A stretch of DNA of 64,000 nt from Prolixibacter sp. NT017 (GTDB taxonomy: Bacteria > Bacteroidota > Bacteroidia > Bacteroidales > Prolixibacteraceae): NCBI RefSeq assembly GCF_009617875.1, contig NZ_BLAV01000001.1, positions 124,001 to 188,000 on the forward strand. The letters run 5' to 3'. Below, in pieces: positions 1-8,272 of this stretch. A program made the translations under genes and the position numbers. The notes beneath the pieces are model-generated. The model saw only the letters and a program-made list of their open reading frames with translations. It did no database searches and was not told where the DNA came from. Positions within the stretch are counted from its first letter, which is position 1. Each line of letters opens with the position of its first letter.

Positions 1-1005
1 TACCACGATTATTCCTTGCTGACCAGGAACACATTTGGAATCGACGTTAAAGCTAAATCTTTTCTCTCATTTTCTGATGCTCAAGGCCTGATCAAGTTTT
101 ATCAATCGAATCCGGAATACCGTGATATGGAATATTTGATCGTGGGGGGAGGAAGTAACATGTTATTTCTGCACGACGTGGATGAGCTGGTTTTGTCAGC
201 AGACGTTTCGGGTATTGAGATTTTGAAAGAAGATAAAGAATCGGTTTGGGTGGAAGCTGGTGCGGGCATCGATTGGGACGAGTTCGTTGCATTTTGTGTG
301 GGCAACCGTTGGGGAGGAGTTGAAAATCTTTCGCTGATTCCGGGGAAAGTTGGAGCGGCTCCTGTCCAGAACATTGGAGCGTACGGTGTTGAAGTCGGTT
401 CGGTCATCCTGGAGGTTCGCGGAGTGGATATGCAGACATTGCAACAAAAGAGTTTTACCCGCGAAATGTGTCAGTTTTCCTACCGGAATAGTATATTCAA
501 ACAGGAATGGAAGGGACGCTTTGTGGTCACTTCGGTGGTGTTCGAACTGAATAAAAAACCGGAATTCAAACTGGATTATGGCGATGTGGTAGCCGAAGCG
601 GAGCGTCTGGGAAACGTGTCTCACTCGACTATTCGACGAGCGGTTATCGCTATCCGGGAACGGAAATTACCCGACCCGGAAATTATTGGAAATGCCGGTA
701 GTTTTTTCAAGAATCCTGTGGTCGAGGAAGAAACAGCCAATGCATTAAAAGCAAAATATCCCGAAATCCCGCTATATCCGGCTGGTGTTGGAAAGGTGAA
801 AATCGCTGCCGCCTGGTTGATTGAAAAGGCAGGCTGGAAAGGAAAACGCGTTGGCCAGGCTGGCGTGCACGACCGCCAGGCACTGGTGCTGGTCAATCAT
901 GGTGGTGCCACCGGACAGGAAATCTTCGAACTGTCGGAACAGATCCGGATCGATGTTGAAAATAAATTTGCGATTCAACTCGAACGCGAGGTGAACGTCA
1001 TCTGA
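1..1005 (+). CDS. murB: UDP-N-acetylenolpyruvoylglucosamine reductase, 5' partial
   Basis: MurB is the FAD enzyme that reduces UDP-GlcNAc-enolpyruvate to UDP-MurNAc in peptidoglycan synthesis, in the cytoplasm. The FAD-binding motif GGGSNML, the block SLIPGKVGAAPVQNIGAYG and the NAGSFFKNP block with the catalytic serine are all visible. The reading frame is open to base 1, and the codons before the first possible start (TTG at 16) encode YHDYSLL, which reads as the conserved YSLL-x-NTFGID start of the enzyme. The true start is therefore probably just outside the window. The C-terminal LEREVNVI end is complete. It converges on mltG with 17 bp between stops. Confidence 0.95.
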   Translation, partial: YHDYSLLTRNTFGIDVKAKSFLSFSDAQGLIKFYQSNPEYRDMEYLIVGGGSNMLFLHDVDELVLSADVSGIEILKEDKESVWVEAGAGIDWDEFVAFCVGNRWGGVENLSLIPGKVGAAPVQNIGAYGVEVGSVILEVRGVDMQTLQQKSFTREMCQFSYRNSIFKQEWKGRFVVTSVVFELNKKPEFKLDYGDVVAEAERLGNVSHSTIRRAVIAIRERKLPDPEIIGNAGSFFKNPVVEEETANALKAKYPEIPLYPAGVGKVKIAAAWLIEKAGWKGKRVGQAGVHDRQALVLVNHGGATGQEIFELSEQIRIDVENKFAIQLEREVNVI

Positions 1006-1022
1006 TAAACTACTTTCCCGGA

Positions 1023-2084
1023 TTATTTAAAAATGCGGTTTTTGTTCAATGCCCGTTGGTAACGGGCCGCATTCCGGTTGTGTTCCCGCAAGGTTCTTGA
1101 GAAATTGTGGTACCCCGAAAAATCTTCCTTCGCACAGAAATAGAGATATTTACTTTTCTCGTAGTTCAGTACCGCCTCAATGCTTTTCGGATTCGGGAAA
1201 TTGATGGGGCCGGGAGGTAATCCTTTGTATTTGTATGTATTGTAAGGCGAATCAATTTCGAGGTGTTGATTGAGAACGCGTTTGATGCTAAAATCACCAA
1301 CAGCAAATTTTACAGTTGGATCGGCCTGCAACCGCCAGCCACGTTTCAACCGGTTGATGTAAACACCGGCAATTTTATGCATCTCATCCGGTTTCACGGT
1401 TTCTTCCTGGACGATTGACGCCAGCGTTGTTGCCTGAACAGGAGTCATTCCTGCCGCTTCAGCTTTCTTTTTCCGCTCGTCTGTCCAAAAACGATCATAT
1501 TCCTGATGCATGCGATCCACAAATTCCGCGGGTGTTGTTGTCCAGTACAATTCGTAGGTATTGGGAATAAACATGGCCGGGAAAGCAGCGTAAGTAAAGC
1601 CGTATTTCTTTGCTTCGGCGGTGTCGGTTAGCATTTTTAAAAAAGCAGTCGAATCTGCTTCCATGTAGTGAGCCAGTCGGCCCGCCAAATCTTTCCGGAA
1701 ACGGATATTGTTGAATGTCACTTTGATAGGCGTTTGAGCTCCTGAGCGTAACACGTCAACCAGTTTGTTGTTGCTCCAACCTTTTTCCAGTTTGTAGGCA
1801 CCGGGTTTGATTAAATCCGGATACTTTTTCTTGTTGGCTACCCATTTGATGGATTTGTAGTTGGCCAAGAAATCACCCGCCTTCAGCGAATCGATCACCT
1901 GGTCATAAGTTGCACCATCGGGAATGTATACAAAACCCGAGTGTTTTACATTATTCTCGAAAATGTATCCATACAACTGGAAAGCACGAATGCCAACCAC
2001 AATAAAACCGATGGCTACCAATATAATGACCCATTTTCCCACTTTTGGGAAAACCATTAGCCTGTTTCTGCGCTCAATTCCCAT
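1023..2084 (-). CDS. mltG: Endolytic transglycosylase MltG (YceG-like)
   Basis: MltG cleaves nascent glycan strands in peptidoglycan and is thought to release chains at the membrane. The 353-residue protein has a short basic N-terminus, one membrane segment at about residues 14-34, then a LysM-like region and the YceG fold. The catalytic glutamate lies in ASIVQEET, followed by the conserved AGVYINRL and LQADPTVKFAVG blocks. A start at Met10 is also possible. A -7-like TATTTTTACG lies just upstream. It is convergent with murB, another wall gene, but the two cannot share a transcript. Confidence 0.93.
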   Translation of the reverse strand: MGIERRNRLMVFPKVGKWVIILVAIGFIVVGIRAFQLYGYIFENNVKHSGFVYIPDGATYDQVIDSLKAGDFLANYKSIKWVANKKKYPDLIKPGAYKLEKGWSNNKLVDVLRSGAQTPIKVTFNNIRFRKDLAGRLAHYMEADSTAFLKMLTDTAEAKKYGFTYAAFPAMFIPNTYELYWTTTPAEFVDRMHQEYDRFWTDERKKKAEAAGMTPVQATTLASIVQEETVKPDEMHKIAGVYINRLKRGWRLQADPTVKFAVGDFSIKRVLNQHLEIDSPYNTYKYKGLPPGPINFPNPKSIEAVLNYEKSKYLYFCAKEDFSGYHNFSRTLREHNRNAARYQRALNKNRIFK

Positions 2085-2101
2085 ACTTAGTCTTTCTTGG
2101 T

Positions 2102-2111
2102 CGTAAAAATA
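2102..2111 (-). promoter_or_regulatory. Putative -7 box for mltG
   Basis: On the minus strand this reads TATTTTTACG, seven of eight matches to the Bacteroidota -7 consensus TAnnTTTG, 18 bp before the mltG start. The same decamer stands before transketolase. No clear TTTG -33 box was found, so this is a moderate call. Confidence 0.4.
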
Positions 2112-2261
2112 GTAAATTCAGTTTAACTCACCAGATGGAGTATCTTGCTCATCTATTTATGTTTTATTGACAATTATTCAACGGTTTACACCTAAATATT
2201 TTATATTTTCGTGCCTGAATTACAAAACCAAAAAATCGTTAACTGTTTGGAGGACAATTTT

Positions 2262-3449
2262 ATGCATCAGGTAAAACTTGCAGATGAAATTTTTTATGTA
2301 GGAGTAAACGACCGAAAAACCCATCTTTTTGAGAATTACTGGCCGCTGCCACACGGAATGGCTTACAACTCGTATTTAATTGTTGATGAGAAAGTAGCCT
2401 TGATGGACACGGTGGAGCGTGCGTTTATCGACGAGTATCTTTCGAATATTAAAAATATACTGGGCGACCGGAAGGTTGATTATTTGGTGATTAACCACAT
2501 GGAGCCCGATCATTCCGGCGCGATTCGCAGCATCGTGGCCGAATATCCGGACATTACCCTTGTCGGGAACAAGAAGACCTTCCCGATGCTGGAAAACTTT
2601 TACCAGATTAAGGAAAACACGCTGGAAGTTGGCGATGGTGATGAACTTCCGTTAGGAAAAAATACACTCGAGTTTTACACTATCCCGATGGTACACTGGC
2701 CCGAAACGATGGTTAGTTTCGAAAAGACAAACGGTGTTCTTTTCTCGGCTGATGCTTTCGGAACCTTTGGTACGTTGGACGGCGGTATTTTCGATGACGA
2801 ACTGAATCTTAGTTTTTACGAAGAGGAGATGATGCGCTACTTTACCAACATTGTTGGAAAGTATAGTCCGCATACGCAACGTGCCATGAAAAAGCTGAGT
2901 GGCCTGGACATTAAAATGATTGCCGCCCTGCACGGTCCGATTTGGCGTTCACACACTGATTTTGTGCTTTCGCGATACGATAAGTGGAGCCGCTACGAAA
3001 CCGAGGAAGGTGTAGTGATTGTGTACGGAAGTATGTACGGAAATACCGAGAAAATGGCGGATGTGATTGCCCGGCAACTGGCCGAACGCGGTGTGAAAAA
3101 CATTCGTGTTTATGATGCTTCCAAAACGCACCAGTCTTACATTATCAGCGATATTTTCAAATACAAAGGATTCATCGTTGGTAGCGCTGCCTACAACAAC
3201 GAGATGTTTCCGTCAGTGGAGGCGCTGGTTTCCAAAATTGAGCACATGGGCATCAAAGAGCACCTGCTGGGTGTTTTTGGTTCCTTTTCGTGGAATGGCG
3301 GCGGCGTGAAAAACCTCATGAAATTTGCTGAGAACATCAAGTGGGATTTGGTTTACGATCCGGTGGAAGAGAAAGGCGCGTTGAAAGCTGATAAATTCCA
3401 GATGTGCATCGAGCTGGCCAATGCCATGGCTGACAAGTTGAAAGAATAA
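2262..3449 (+). CDS. fprA: Flavodiiron protein (FprA-type, A-type flavoprotein)
   Basis: Flavodiiron proteins reduce O2 to water or NO to N2O with a diiron site and FMN, protecting anaerobes. Residues 1-245 form the metallo-beta-lactamase-like domain with the diiron motif HMEPDH (H79, E81, D83, H84); residues about 250-390 form a flavodoxin domain with GSMYGNTEKMA. I chose ATG 2262 because a strong GGAGGA Shine-Dalgarno sits 7 nt upstream (2249-2254). A GTG at 2211 would add 17 unconserved residues and overlaps a TATATTTTCG -7-like sequence. Length 395 aa is usual. No rubredoxin or rubredoxin reductase partner is seen beside it. Confidence 0.93.
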   Translation: MHQVKLADEIFYVGVNDRKTHLFENYWPLPHGMAYNSYLIVDEKVALMDTVERAFIDEYLSNIKNILGDRKVDYLVINHMEPDHSGAIRSIVAEYPDITLVGNKKTFPMLENFYQIKENTLEVGDGDELPLGKNTLEFYTIPMVHWPETMVSFEKTNGVLFSADAFGTFGTLDGGIFDDELNLSFYEEEMMRYFTNIVGKYSPHTQRAMKKLSGLDIKMIAALHGPIWRSHTDFVLSRYDKWSRYETEEGVVIVYGSMYGNTEKMADVIARQLAERGVKNIRVYDASKTHQSYIISDIFKYKGFIVGSAAYNNEMFPSVEALVSKIEHMGIKEHLLGVFGSFSWNGGGVKNLMKFAENIKWDLVYDPVEEKGALKADKFQMCIELANAMADKLKE

Positions 3450-3470
3450 TCTTTATTCAGATATAAACGA

Positions 3471-3505
3471 AAAGGCTGTCTTCGAATTGAGGACAGCCTT
3501 TCTTT
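3471..3505. terminator. Bidirectional terminator, fprA / uxaA
   Basis: A 10-bp perfect stem, AAAGGCTGTC paired with GACAGCCTTT, encloses an 11-nt loop and is followed by TCTTTT. It lies between two convergent genes and has A/T runs on both sides, so it can serve both. Confidence 0.85.
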
Positions 3506-3526
3506 TGCTCTTCAGATACGGTGTAC

Positions 3527-5014
3527 TTACAATGTTACGCCTGATTTGAATATGGCCATTTCGCGGAAACCGCTTTTTTCATGATTTAGCTTCTCGCCGC
3601 TGGCCACGTTGATGATATATTGTACAAAATCTTCCAGGAGTTCGTCCATTGGTTTCCCGTTGACCAGCTCACCTGCATTGAAGTCGATCCAATGCTTCTT
3701 TTTCTCGTAAATGGGTGTGTTGGTCGAGATTTTCATGGTCGGAATGAAACTCCCGAAAGGAGTTCCGCGTCCGGTGGTAAACAACACCATCTGGCATCCG
3801 CTGAAACCGAGTGCCGACGTTGCTACCAAATCGTTCCCAGGCGCGGATAACAGGTTGAGGCCTTTCTTGCTCAACGGTTCGCCGTATTTCAACACGTCTA
3901 CAATGGTTGCATTCCCACCTTTTTGGGTACACCCCAGCGATTTTTCTTCCAGTGTTGTAATCCCGCCGGCTTTATTCCCGGGAGAAGGATTTTCATAAAC
4001 AGGCTGATTATGCGATGTGAAGTAATCTTTGAAATCGTTGATTAAACTGACGGTTTTATCGAAGATGGCCTCGCTTTCAGTGCGTTCCATGAGTTGCTTC
4101 TCAGCACCAAACATTTCCGGTACTTCCGTGAGAATAGTAGTTCCGCCGGAAGCGGTCAGGAAATCGGAGAAAGCGCCCAACAACGGATTCGCGGTGATGC
4201 CGGAAAAACCATCGGAGCCGCCGCATTTCAGGCCGATGTTTAGTTCAGAAACGGGAACTTCTTCTCGTTGATCATGACGGATGATTTCATAGAGCTCCTT
4301 CAGTATTTTTACCCCTTCTTCGATTTCATCCTCGACCGCCTGTGCTTTCAGGAAACGAACACGCTCTTCATCGAAATCGCCCAGCGAGTCGCGGAAATCT
4401 TCCATTTGCAAATTTTCACAACCCAGGCTGAGAACCAGTACACCACCGGCATTCGGGTGTTTGGCCATATTCCCCAATACTTTCCTTGTATTGGCATGAT
4501 CATCGCCCAACTGCGAGCAACCGTAGTTGTGCTTGAAAACCTGAACCGCATCGATATCATCCGGCTGTACTTCCGATTTGAAGATGTCCAGAATCTGCTG
4601 AGCCTGCCCGTTCACACAGCCAACCGTCGGGATGATCCAGAGTTCATTCCGGATACCGGCTTTTCCGTTTTTCCGCAGGTAGCCTTTAAACGTGCGGGAC
4701 GCATCACTTTCAGCAACTTTCCTGAAGTTGGGATGGTACTGATATTCCAGGTTTCCCGAAAGATTGGTTTTCAGGTTGTGCGAGTGAATATGTTCGCCGG
4801 CTTCAATCGCAGTCGTGGCATGGCCAATGGGTTCGCCATACTTCAGAATCCATTCGTTGGGTTCAATTTTCCGGATAGCGATTTTGTGACCAGCCGGAAT
4901 TTCCTGCAAAGCAGTTATCAGCTGGCCGTCAATGTCCAGTTGCTCACCGGCGGTCAACGGATTCAGGCAAACAACAACATTGTCTTTGGGCGATATGCGA
5001 ATAAATTTTTCCAT
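3527..5014 (-). CDS. uxaA: Altronate dehydratase
   Basis: UxaA dehydrates D-altronate to 2-keto-3-deoxygluconate (KDG) in galacturonate breakdown. The N-terminal SAF domain (about 1-100) is followed by the UxaA catalytic domain with NYGCSQLGDDH, GCENLQMEDF, GLKCGGSDGFSGITANP and GRGTPFGSFIPTMKISTN. I prefer the Met at 5014 (MEKFIRISPKDN, 495 aa, the family's usual length) to one 16 codons upstream. It lies 68 bp behind uxaB on the same strand and is expected to be co-transcribed with it under the double operator at 6587-6638. Confidence 0.93.
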   Translation of the reverse strand: MEKFIRISPKDNVVVCLNPLTAGEQLDIDGQLITALQEIPAGHKIAIRKIEPNEWILKYGEPIGHATTAIEAGEHIHSHNLKTNLSGNLEYQYHPNFRKVAESDASRTFKGYLRKNGKAGIRNELWIIPTVGCVNGQAQQILDIFKSEVQPDDIDAVQVFKHNYGCSQLGDDHANTRKVLGNMAKHPNAGGVLVLSLGCENLQMEDFRDSLGDFDEERVRFLKAQAVEDEIEEGVKILKELYEIIRHDQREEVPVSELNIGLKCGGSDGFSGITANPLLGAFSDFLTASGGTTILTEVPEMFGAEKQLMERTESEAIFDKTVSLINDFKDYFTSHNQPVYENPSPGNKAGGITTLEEKSLGCTQKGGNATIVDVLKYGEPLSKKGLNLLSAPGNDLVATSALGFSGCQMVLFTTGRGTPFGSFIPTMKISTNTPIYEKKKHWIDFNAGELVNGKPMDELLEDFVQYIINVASGEKLNHEKSGFREMAIFKSGVTL

Positions 5015-5082
5015 CTCTCTTTTGGCTAAAGCCGGAATTGCTCCCGACCTTTCATTCATCACAATAAAATTCAGATGTATGC

Positions 5083-6564
5083 TTACGCAACTTTCTTTTT
5101 TGGATTTTTCTTTCCTAAAACCGATTTCACCGCCTGCTTCATGCCGGCCTCCTCAATCAAATAGAGGTAACCAGCCACGGCTTCGGTGAGGCCGGAAACC
5201 TGGTTCAAATCCTGTTTCCAGAGTTGTTTTAGATTGAGCACTTTGCTCGTTAGCTGGTGCATTCCTTCCGGAGTGCCGTCGTATGCTTCCCATACTTCGC
5301 GATAGAAATCCAGAATCCATTGGTCGTCGTTCAGCGTATAGGCAACACCATCGACACTGCCTTTGTAATAAGCGATGGAGGCTGCCAGCGAGAAAACCAG
5401 TTTTTGCGGCAAACGGCCCTCTTTTTCGAAGTAGTCGAGCAGTGAAGGCAGATTACGGGTTTCCAATTTCGACATGGCGTTGAGCGCAATGCTCTTCCAT
5501 TCGTGGCGGATATACGGATTGTAGAAACGTTCCAGAATTTTGGTGGCGAAAGCTTCCAGTTCATTACGGTTTCCCGGAATACCGGTGAGAATCTCCTCGT
5601 AGACCATTTCTTTCATGAATCGTCCGATTTCGAGGTTCTCGATGCTTTCGCGAACGGTTGGCAGTCCATACAGTAACGACGTTGCGAAACTTCCGGTGTG
5701 ACAGCCGTTCAGCACACGGACTTTTTGTTCACGGTAGCGGGTCATGTCTTTCACAAATTTCACTTCGAGACCAGCTTCCTGTGCCGGAAATTCTTTTTGC
5801 ACCCATTCCGGTCCCTCTATGACCCACAGGTGAAAATATTCGGCTTCGGTTACCAAATTATCTTCATAGCCCAGTTCTTGCTGAATTTCCTTGATGTTTT
5901 CCTTCGGAAATCCGGGAACGATGCGGTCGACCAGTGAATTGCAAAAAGCGCATGAAGTTTCCACCCAATCGATGAATTCGGTTTCGAGTTTCCAGTTTTC
6001 GGCGTGCTGTAGTACATATTTTTTCAGGAAATCGGCATTCCGGTCGATTAATTCACAGGCAATGATGATCAATCCTTTGGAGGGATCACCTTCGAATGTT
6101 TTAAAACGCTGGTAGAGCAGCGCTGTCATTTTTCCCGGGAAAGATTGCTGTGGCTGCATGTCTGCCCGGTCGTTTTTATCGAATACAATGCCCGCCTCGG
6201 TTGTGTTGGAAATAACGAAACGGAGTTCGGGATTGTCAATCACTTCCCGGTAGACATCGAAATCAGTATATGGATTGATGCCCCGGTTGATGCAGTCAAT
6301 TAGCTCGCCTTCTTTTACCGGTTGACCGTTTTTCATTCCTTTCAGGCAGACATGATACAGACCATCCTGGGCGTTCAGCATGTCAATCATGCCGCGCTCG
6401 ATGGGTTGAACAACTGTCACTCCGGAGTTGAAACCGACGGTTTTGTTCATCCGGTTCACCATCCAATCGGTGAAGGAGCGAAGGAAATTGCCTTCTCCAA
6501 ATTGTAAGATCCTTTCGGGATAAGCTGGAAGATTGGTTACATTACTGCGGTTCAGTGTCTTCAT
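5083..6564 (-). CDS. uxaB: Tagaturonate reductase (altronate oxidoreductase)
   Basis: UxaB reduces D-tagaturonate to D-altronate with NADH. The 493-residue protein belongs to the mannitol/polyol dehydrogenase family: an N-terminal Rossmann part beginning ILQFGEGNFLRSF and a C-terminal helical domain containing the KVRVLNGCHTGS substrate-binding block. It is the first gene of the uxaBA operon. Two near-identical operator-like sequences lie 23-74 bp upstream of the start, downstream of a TACTTTAG -7-like box (6645-6652, minus strand), a position suited to blocking transcription. The C-terminus is lysine-rich, which is common and not diagnostic. Confidence 0.92.
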   Translation of the reverse strand: MKTLNRSNVTNLPAYPERILQFGEGNFLRSFTDWMVNRMNKTVGFNSGVTVVQPIERGMIDMLNAQDGLYHVCLKGMKNGQPVKEGELIDCINRGINPYTDFDVYREVIDNPELRFVISNTTEAGIVFDKNDRADMQPQQSFPGKMTALLYQRFKTFEGDPSKGLIIIACELIDRNADFLKKYVLQHAENWKLETEFIDWVETSCAFCNSLVDRIVPGFPKENIKEIQQELGYEDNLVTEAEYFHLWVIEGPEWVQKEFPAQEAGLEVKFVKDMTRYREQKVRVLNGCHTGSFATSLLYGLPTVRESIENLEIGRFMKEMVYEEILTGIPGNRNELEAFATKILERFYNPYIRHEWKSIALNAMSKLETRNLPSLLDYFEKEGRLPQKLVFSLAASIAYYKGSVDGVAYTLNDDQWILDFYREVWEAYDGTPEGMHQLTSKVLNLKQLWKQDLNQVSGLTEAVAGYLYLIEEAGMKQAVKSVLGKKNPKKKVA

Positions 6565-6586
6565 TTTCTTCTTGATTTATTGGTTT

Positions 6587-6600
6587 CGTGTTCGTACACG
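6587..6600. promoter_or_regulatory. Hexuronate operator, uxaB proximal site
   Basis: CGTGTTCGTACACG is an imperfect 14-bp palindrome that fits CGTGTnCGnACACG, a LacI-family style site. The same core recurs 34 bp away and before the uxaE operon 18 kb away, next to the gene for a LacI-type regulator. Assignment to that regulator is inference. Confidence 0.75.
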
Positions 6601-6616
6601 GAATGTCGTTTTAAAA

Positions 6617-6638
6617 AATCCGTGTTCGTACACGGATT
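6617..6638. promoter_or_regulatory. Hexuronate operator, uxaB distal site
   Basis: A 22-bp palindrome-like block with flanking arms AATCC and GGATT around the core CGTGTTCGTACACG. Its core is identical to the proximal site. Centre-to-centre spacing is 34 bp, a little over three helical turns. Confidence 0.78.
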
Positions 6639-6825
6639 CAGCCGCTAAAGTATGAATTTATGTTATTGGTTCGTCATTAAAATTTTTTGAACGATTGTAT
6701 TTTTCTGTATGTCAATTGTTTATGTATGACAATTAATGATAAGTTAATCTAGTTGTGCCCGATAAAGGGCTAATTTGTTAAGCGGAAGCATATTATTTCT
6801 AAATTAGGAGTAGAAATCAGACGAA

Positions 6826-7365
6826 ATGGTTTATGTTTTGACAGGTGGTCCCGGATTTGGAAAAACCTTATTGGCAGAAAAGCTGGTAGAAAGAGGTTAC
6901 CGGATTGGGCACGAAACAGCGCGGGCATTGATTGAAGAAGAGCAAAAGCACAATGGAGAGATATTGCCCTGGCGGAATTCCAGGGAATTCGAACGCCGCG
7001 TGATGGAGGCACGCATTCAGTTCCTGGAAGAAACGCCGGAAGGAGAGATTGCTTTTGCCGACAGGGGATTGCCGGATCAGGCAGCTTTTTCGTATTACAA
7101 AGGAAAGCCGGTTTCCGACGCGTTGATGTTTGCCATTAAAAACCATCGGTATGCTACAACCGTTTTTATAACGCCTCCCTGGGAGGAGATTTATCAGACG
7201 GATACCGTTCGGAAAGAGACCTTTGACGAGGCTTGCCACATTCACGAATGTGTTGTAAAAGCCTACCGGGAAAACGACTATCGTCTGGTTGAACTTCCGA
7301 AAGTGGCGGTTGAGGAGCGGCTGAAATTTGTGTTGGATTATGTTGCTAAACGTTCTGAAAGGTGA
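6826..7365 (+). CDS. Small P-loop ATPase (AAA_28-like)
   Basis: A 179-residue cytoplasmic protein with Walker A GGPGFGKT at residues 6-13 and a FADRGLPDQAAF block near residue 80 that resembles the ADRG nucleotide/kinase motif of the AAA_28 family. Its substrate is unknown; kinase-like or nucleotide-dependent roles are both possible. It is divergent from uxaB and followed after 45 bp by the SGNH hydrolase on the same strand, but the two have no evident shared function. The 260-bp region before it holds the uxaB promoter and operators. Confidence 0.75.
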   Translation: MVYVLTGGPGFGKTLLAEKLVERGYRIGHETARALIEEEQKHNGEILPWRNSREFERRVMEARIQFLEETPEGEIAFADRGLPDQAAFSYYKGKPVSDALMFAIKNHRYATTVFITPPWEEIYQTDTVRKETFDEACHIHECVVKAYRENDYRLVELPKVAVEERLKFVLDYVAKRSER

Positions 7366-7410
7366 ATTCCTGTTACTATTCGATATAACTTAACGACAAA
7401 AATACAACGT

Positions 7411-8196
7411 ATGAAACGAACTGATCGCCGGGGATTTTTAAAGCAAACGGCTTTGAGTGCAGGAGCACTGGCAGCCATTCCGGGAATTATAGGGGCAACC
7501 GTCAAATCTGCAGATGCGCAGGTCGAAACTGAGATTTTATCGGAAGTTTTTCTGAAGAAGAATGATGTGATCGTCTTTCAAGGTGATTCGATTACGGATT
7601 TCTGGAGGGACAAAAAAGATCAACGCCCGAATGATCCGTTGGGATTTGGTCCGGGATATGTTTTCCTGGCCGCATCCACCCTGCTGGACCATTTTGCCGA
7701 AAAACACCTGACTATTTACAATCGGGGAATTAGCGGGAACAAAGTGTTTCAACTAGCTGACCGATGGGAAAAAGATTGCCTGGAACTGAATCCGAGGTTA
7801 CTTTCTATTCTCATCGGTGTGAACGATTACTGGCACATGCACGACGGAAAATACGACGGCACCATTGAAACTTACGAGAATGATTACCGTGCATTGCTGA
7901 AGCGAACCAAAGCTGCGCTACCGGATGTAAAACTGGTGATTGGTGAGCCTTTCGCTGTTTTGGGCGGCAGTGCCGTTGACGATAGCTGGTTCCCGGCTTT
8001 CGATGCGTACCGGAAAGTAGCCCGCAAACTGGCTAAAGAGTTCGACGCGATTTTCATTCCGTATCAATCGGTTTTCGATGAAGCATCGAAGCGGGTGGGG
8101 CCGAAGTACTGGACGGCTGACGGCGTTCATCCGTCGGTCGCTGGTTGTCATTTGATGGCTGCGGCCTGGCTGAAATCGGTATTTGGAATGGAATAA
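7411..8196 (+). CDS. Tat-exported SGNH/GDSL hydrolase
   Basis: Lipase/esterase of the SGNH fold, 261 aa. The N-terminus has a twin-arginine signal (RRGFLK at about residues 6-11, then a hydrophobic stretch and ADAQ), so it is probably folded before export to the periplasm. Block I GDSIT carries the nucleophile serine, block II GISGN the glycine, block III GVND the asparagine, and block V DGVHPS the Asp-His pair. Families of this type often remove acetyl groups from plant or algal polysaccharides; that use here is inference from the sugar-acid neighbourhood. Confidence 0.85.
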   Translation: MKRTDRRGFLKQTALSAGALAAIPGIIGATVKSADAQVETEILSEVFLKKNDVIVFQGDSITDFWRDKKDQRPNDPLGFGPGYVFLAASTLLDHFAEKHLTIYNRGISGNKVFQLADRWEKDCLELNPRLLSILIGVNDYWHMHDGKYDGTIETYENDYRALLKRTKAALPDVKLVIGEPFAVLGGSAVDDSWFPAFDAYRKVARKLAKEFDAIFIPYQSVFDEASKRVGPKYWTADGVHPSVAGCHLMAAAWLKSVFGME

Positions 8197-8223
8197 GGAT
8201 GATACAATAATTTCCTGAAATAA

Positions 8224-8253
8224 AAAATCCCCGGCCAAACGACCGGGGATTTT
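8224..8253. terminator. Bidirectional terminator, SGNH gene / tkt
   Basis: An 11-bp perfect stem, AAAATCCCCGG with CCGGGGATTTT, loop of 8 nt, between the convergent SGNH hydrolase and transketolase genes. Confidence 0.85.
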
Positions 8254-8272
8254 CATTGGTAACAAGTGCAAG

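Noticed and set aside
2211..2261. Upstream GTG start for the flavodiiron gene
   Set aside because: A strong ribosome site (GGAGGA) belongs to ATG 2262, and the extra residues lie over a likely promoter.
6826..8196. Functional link between the P-loop protein and the SGNH hydrolase
   Set aside because: They are adjacent in one direction but nothing in sequence joins a cytoplasmic ATPase to a Tat-exported esterase.
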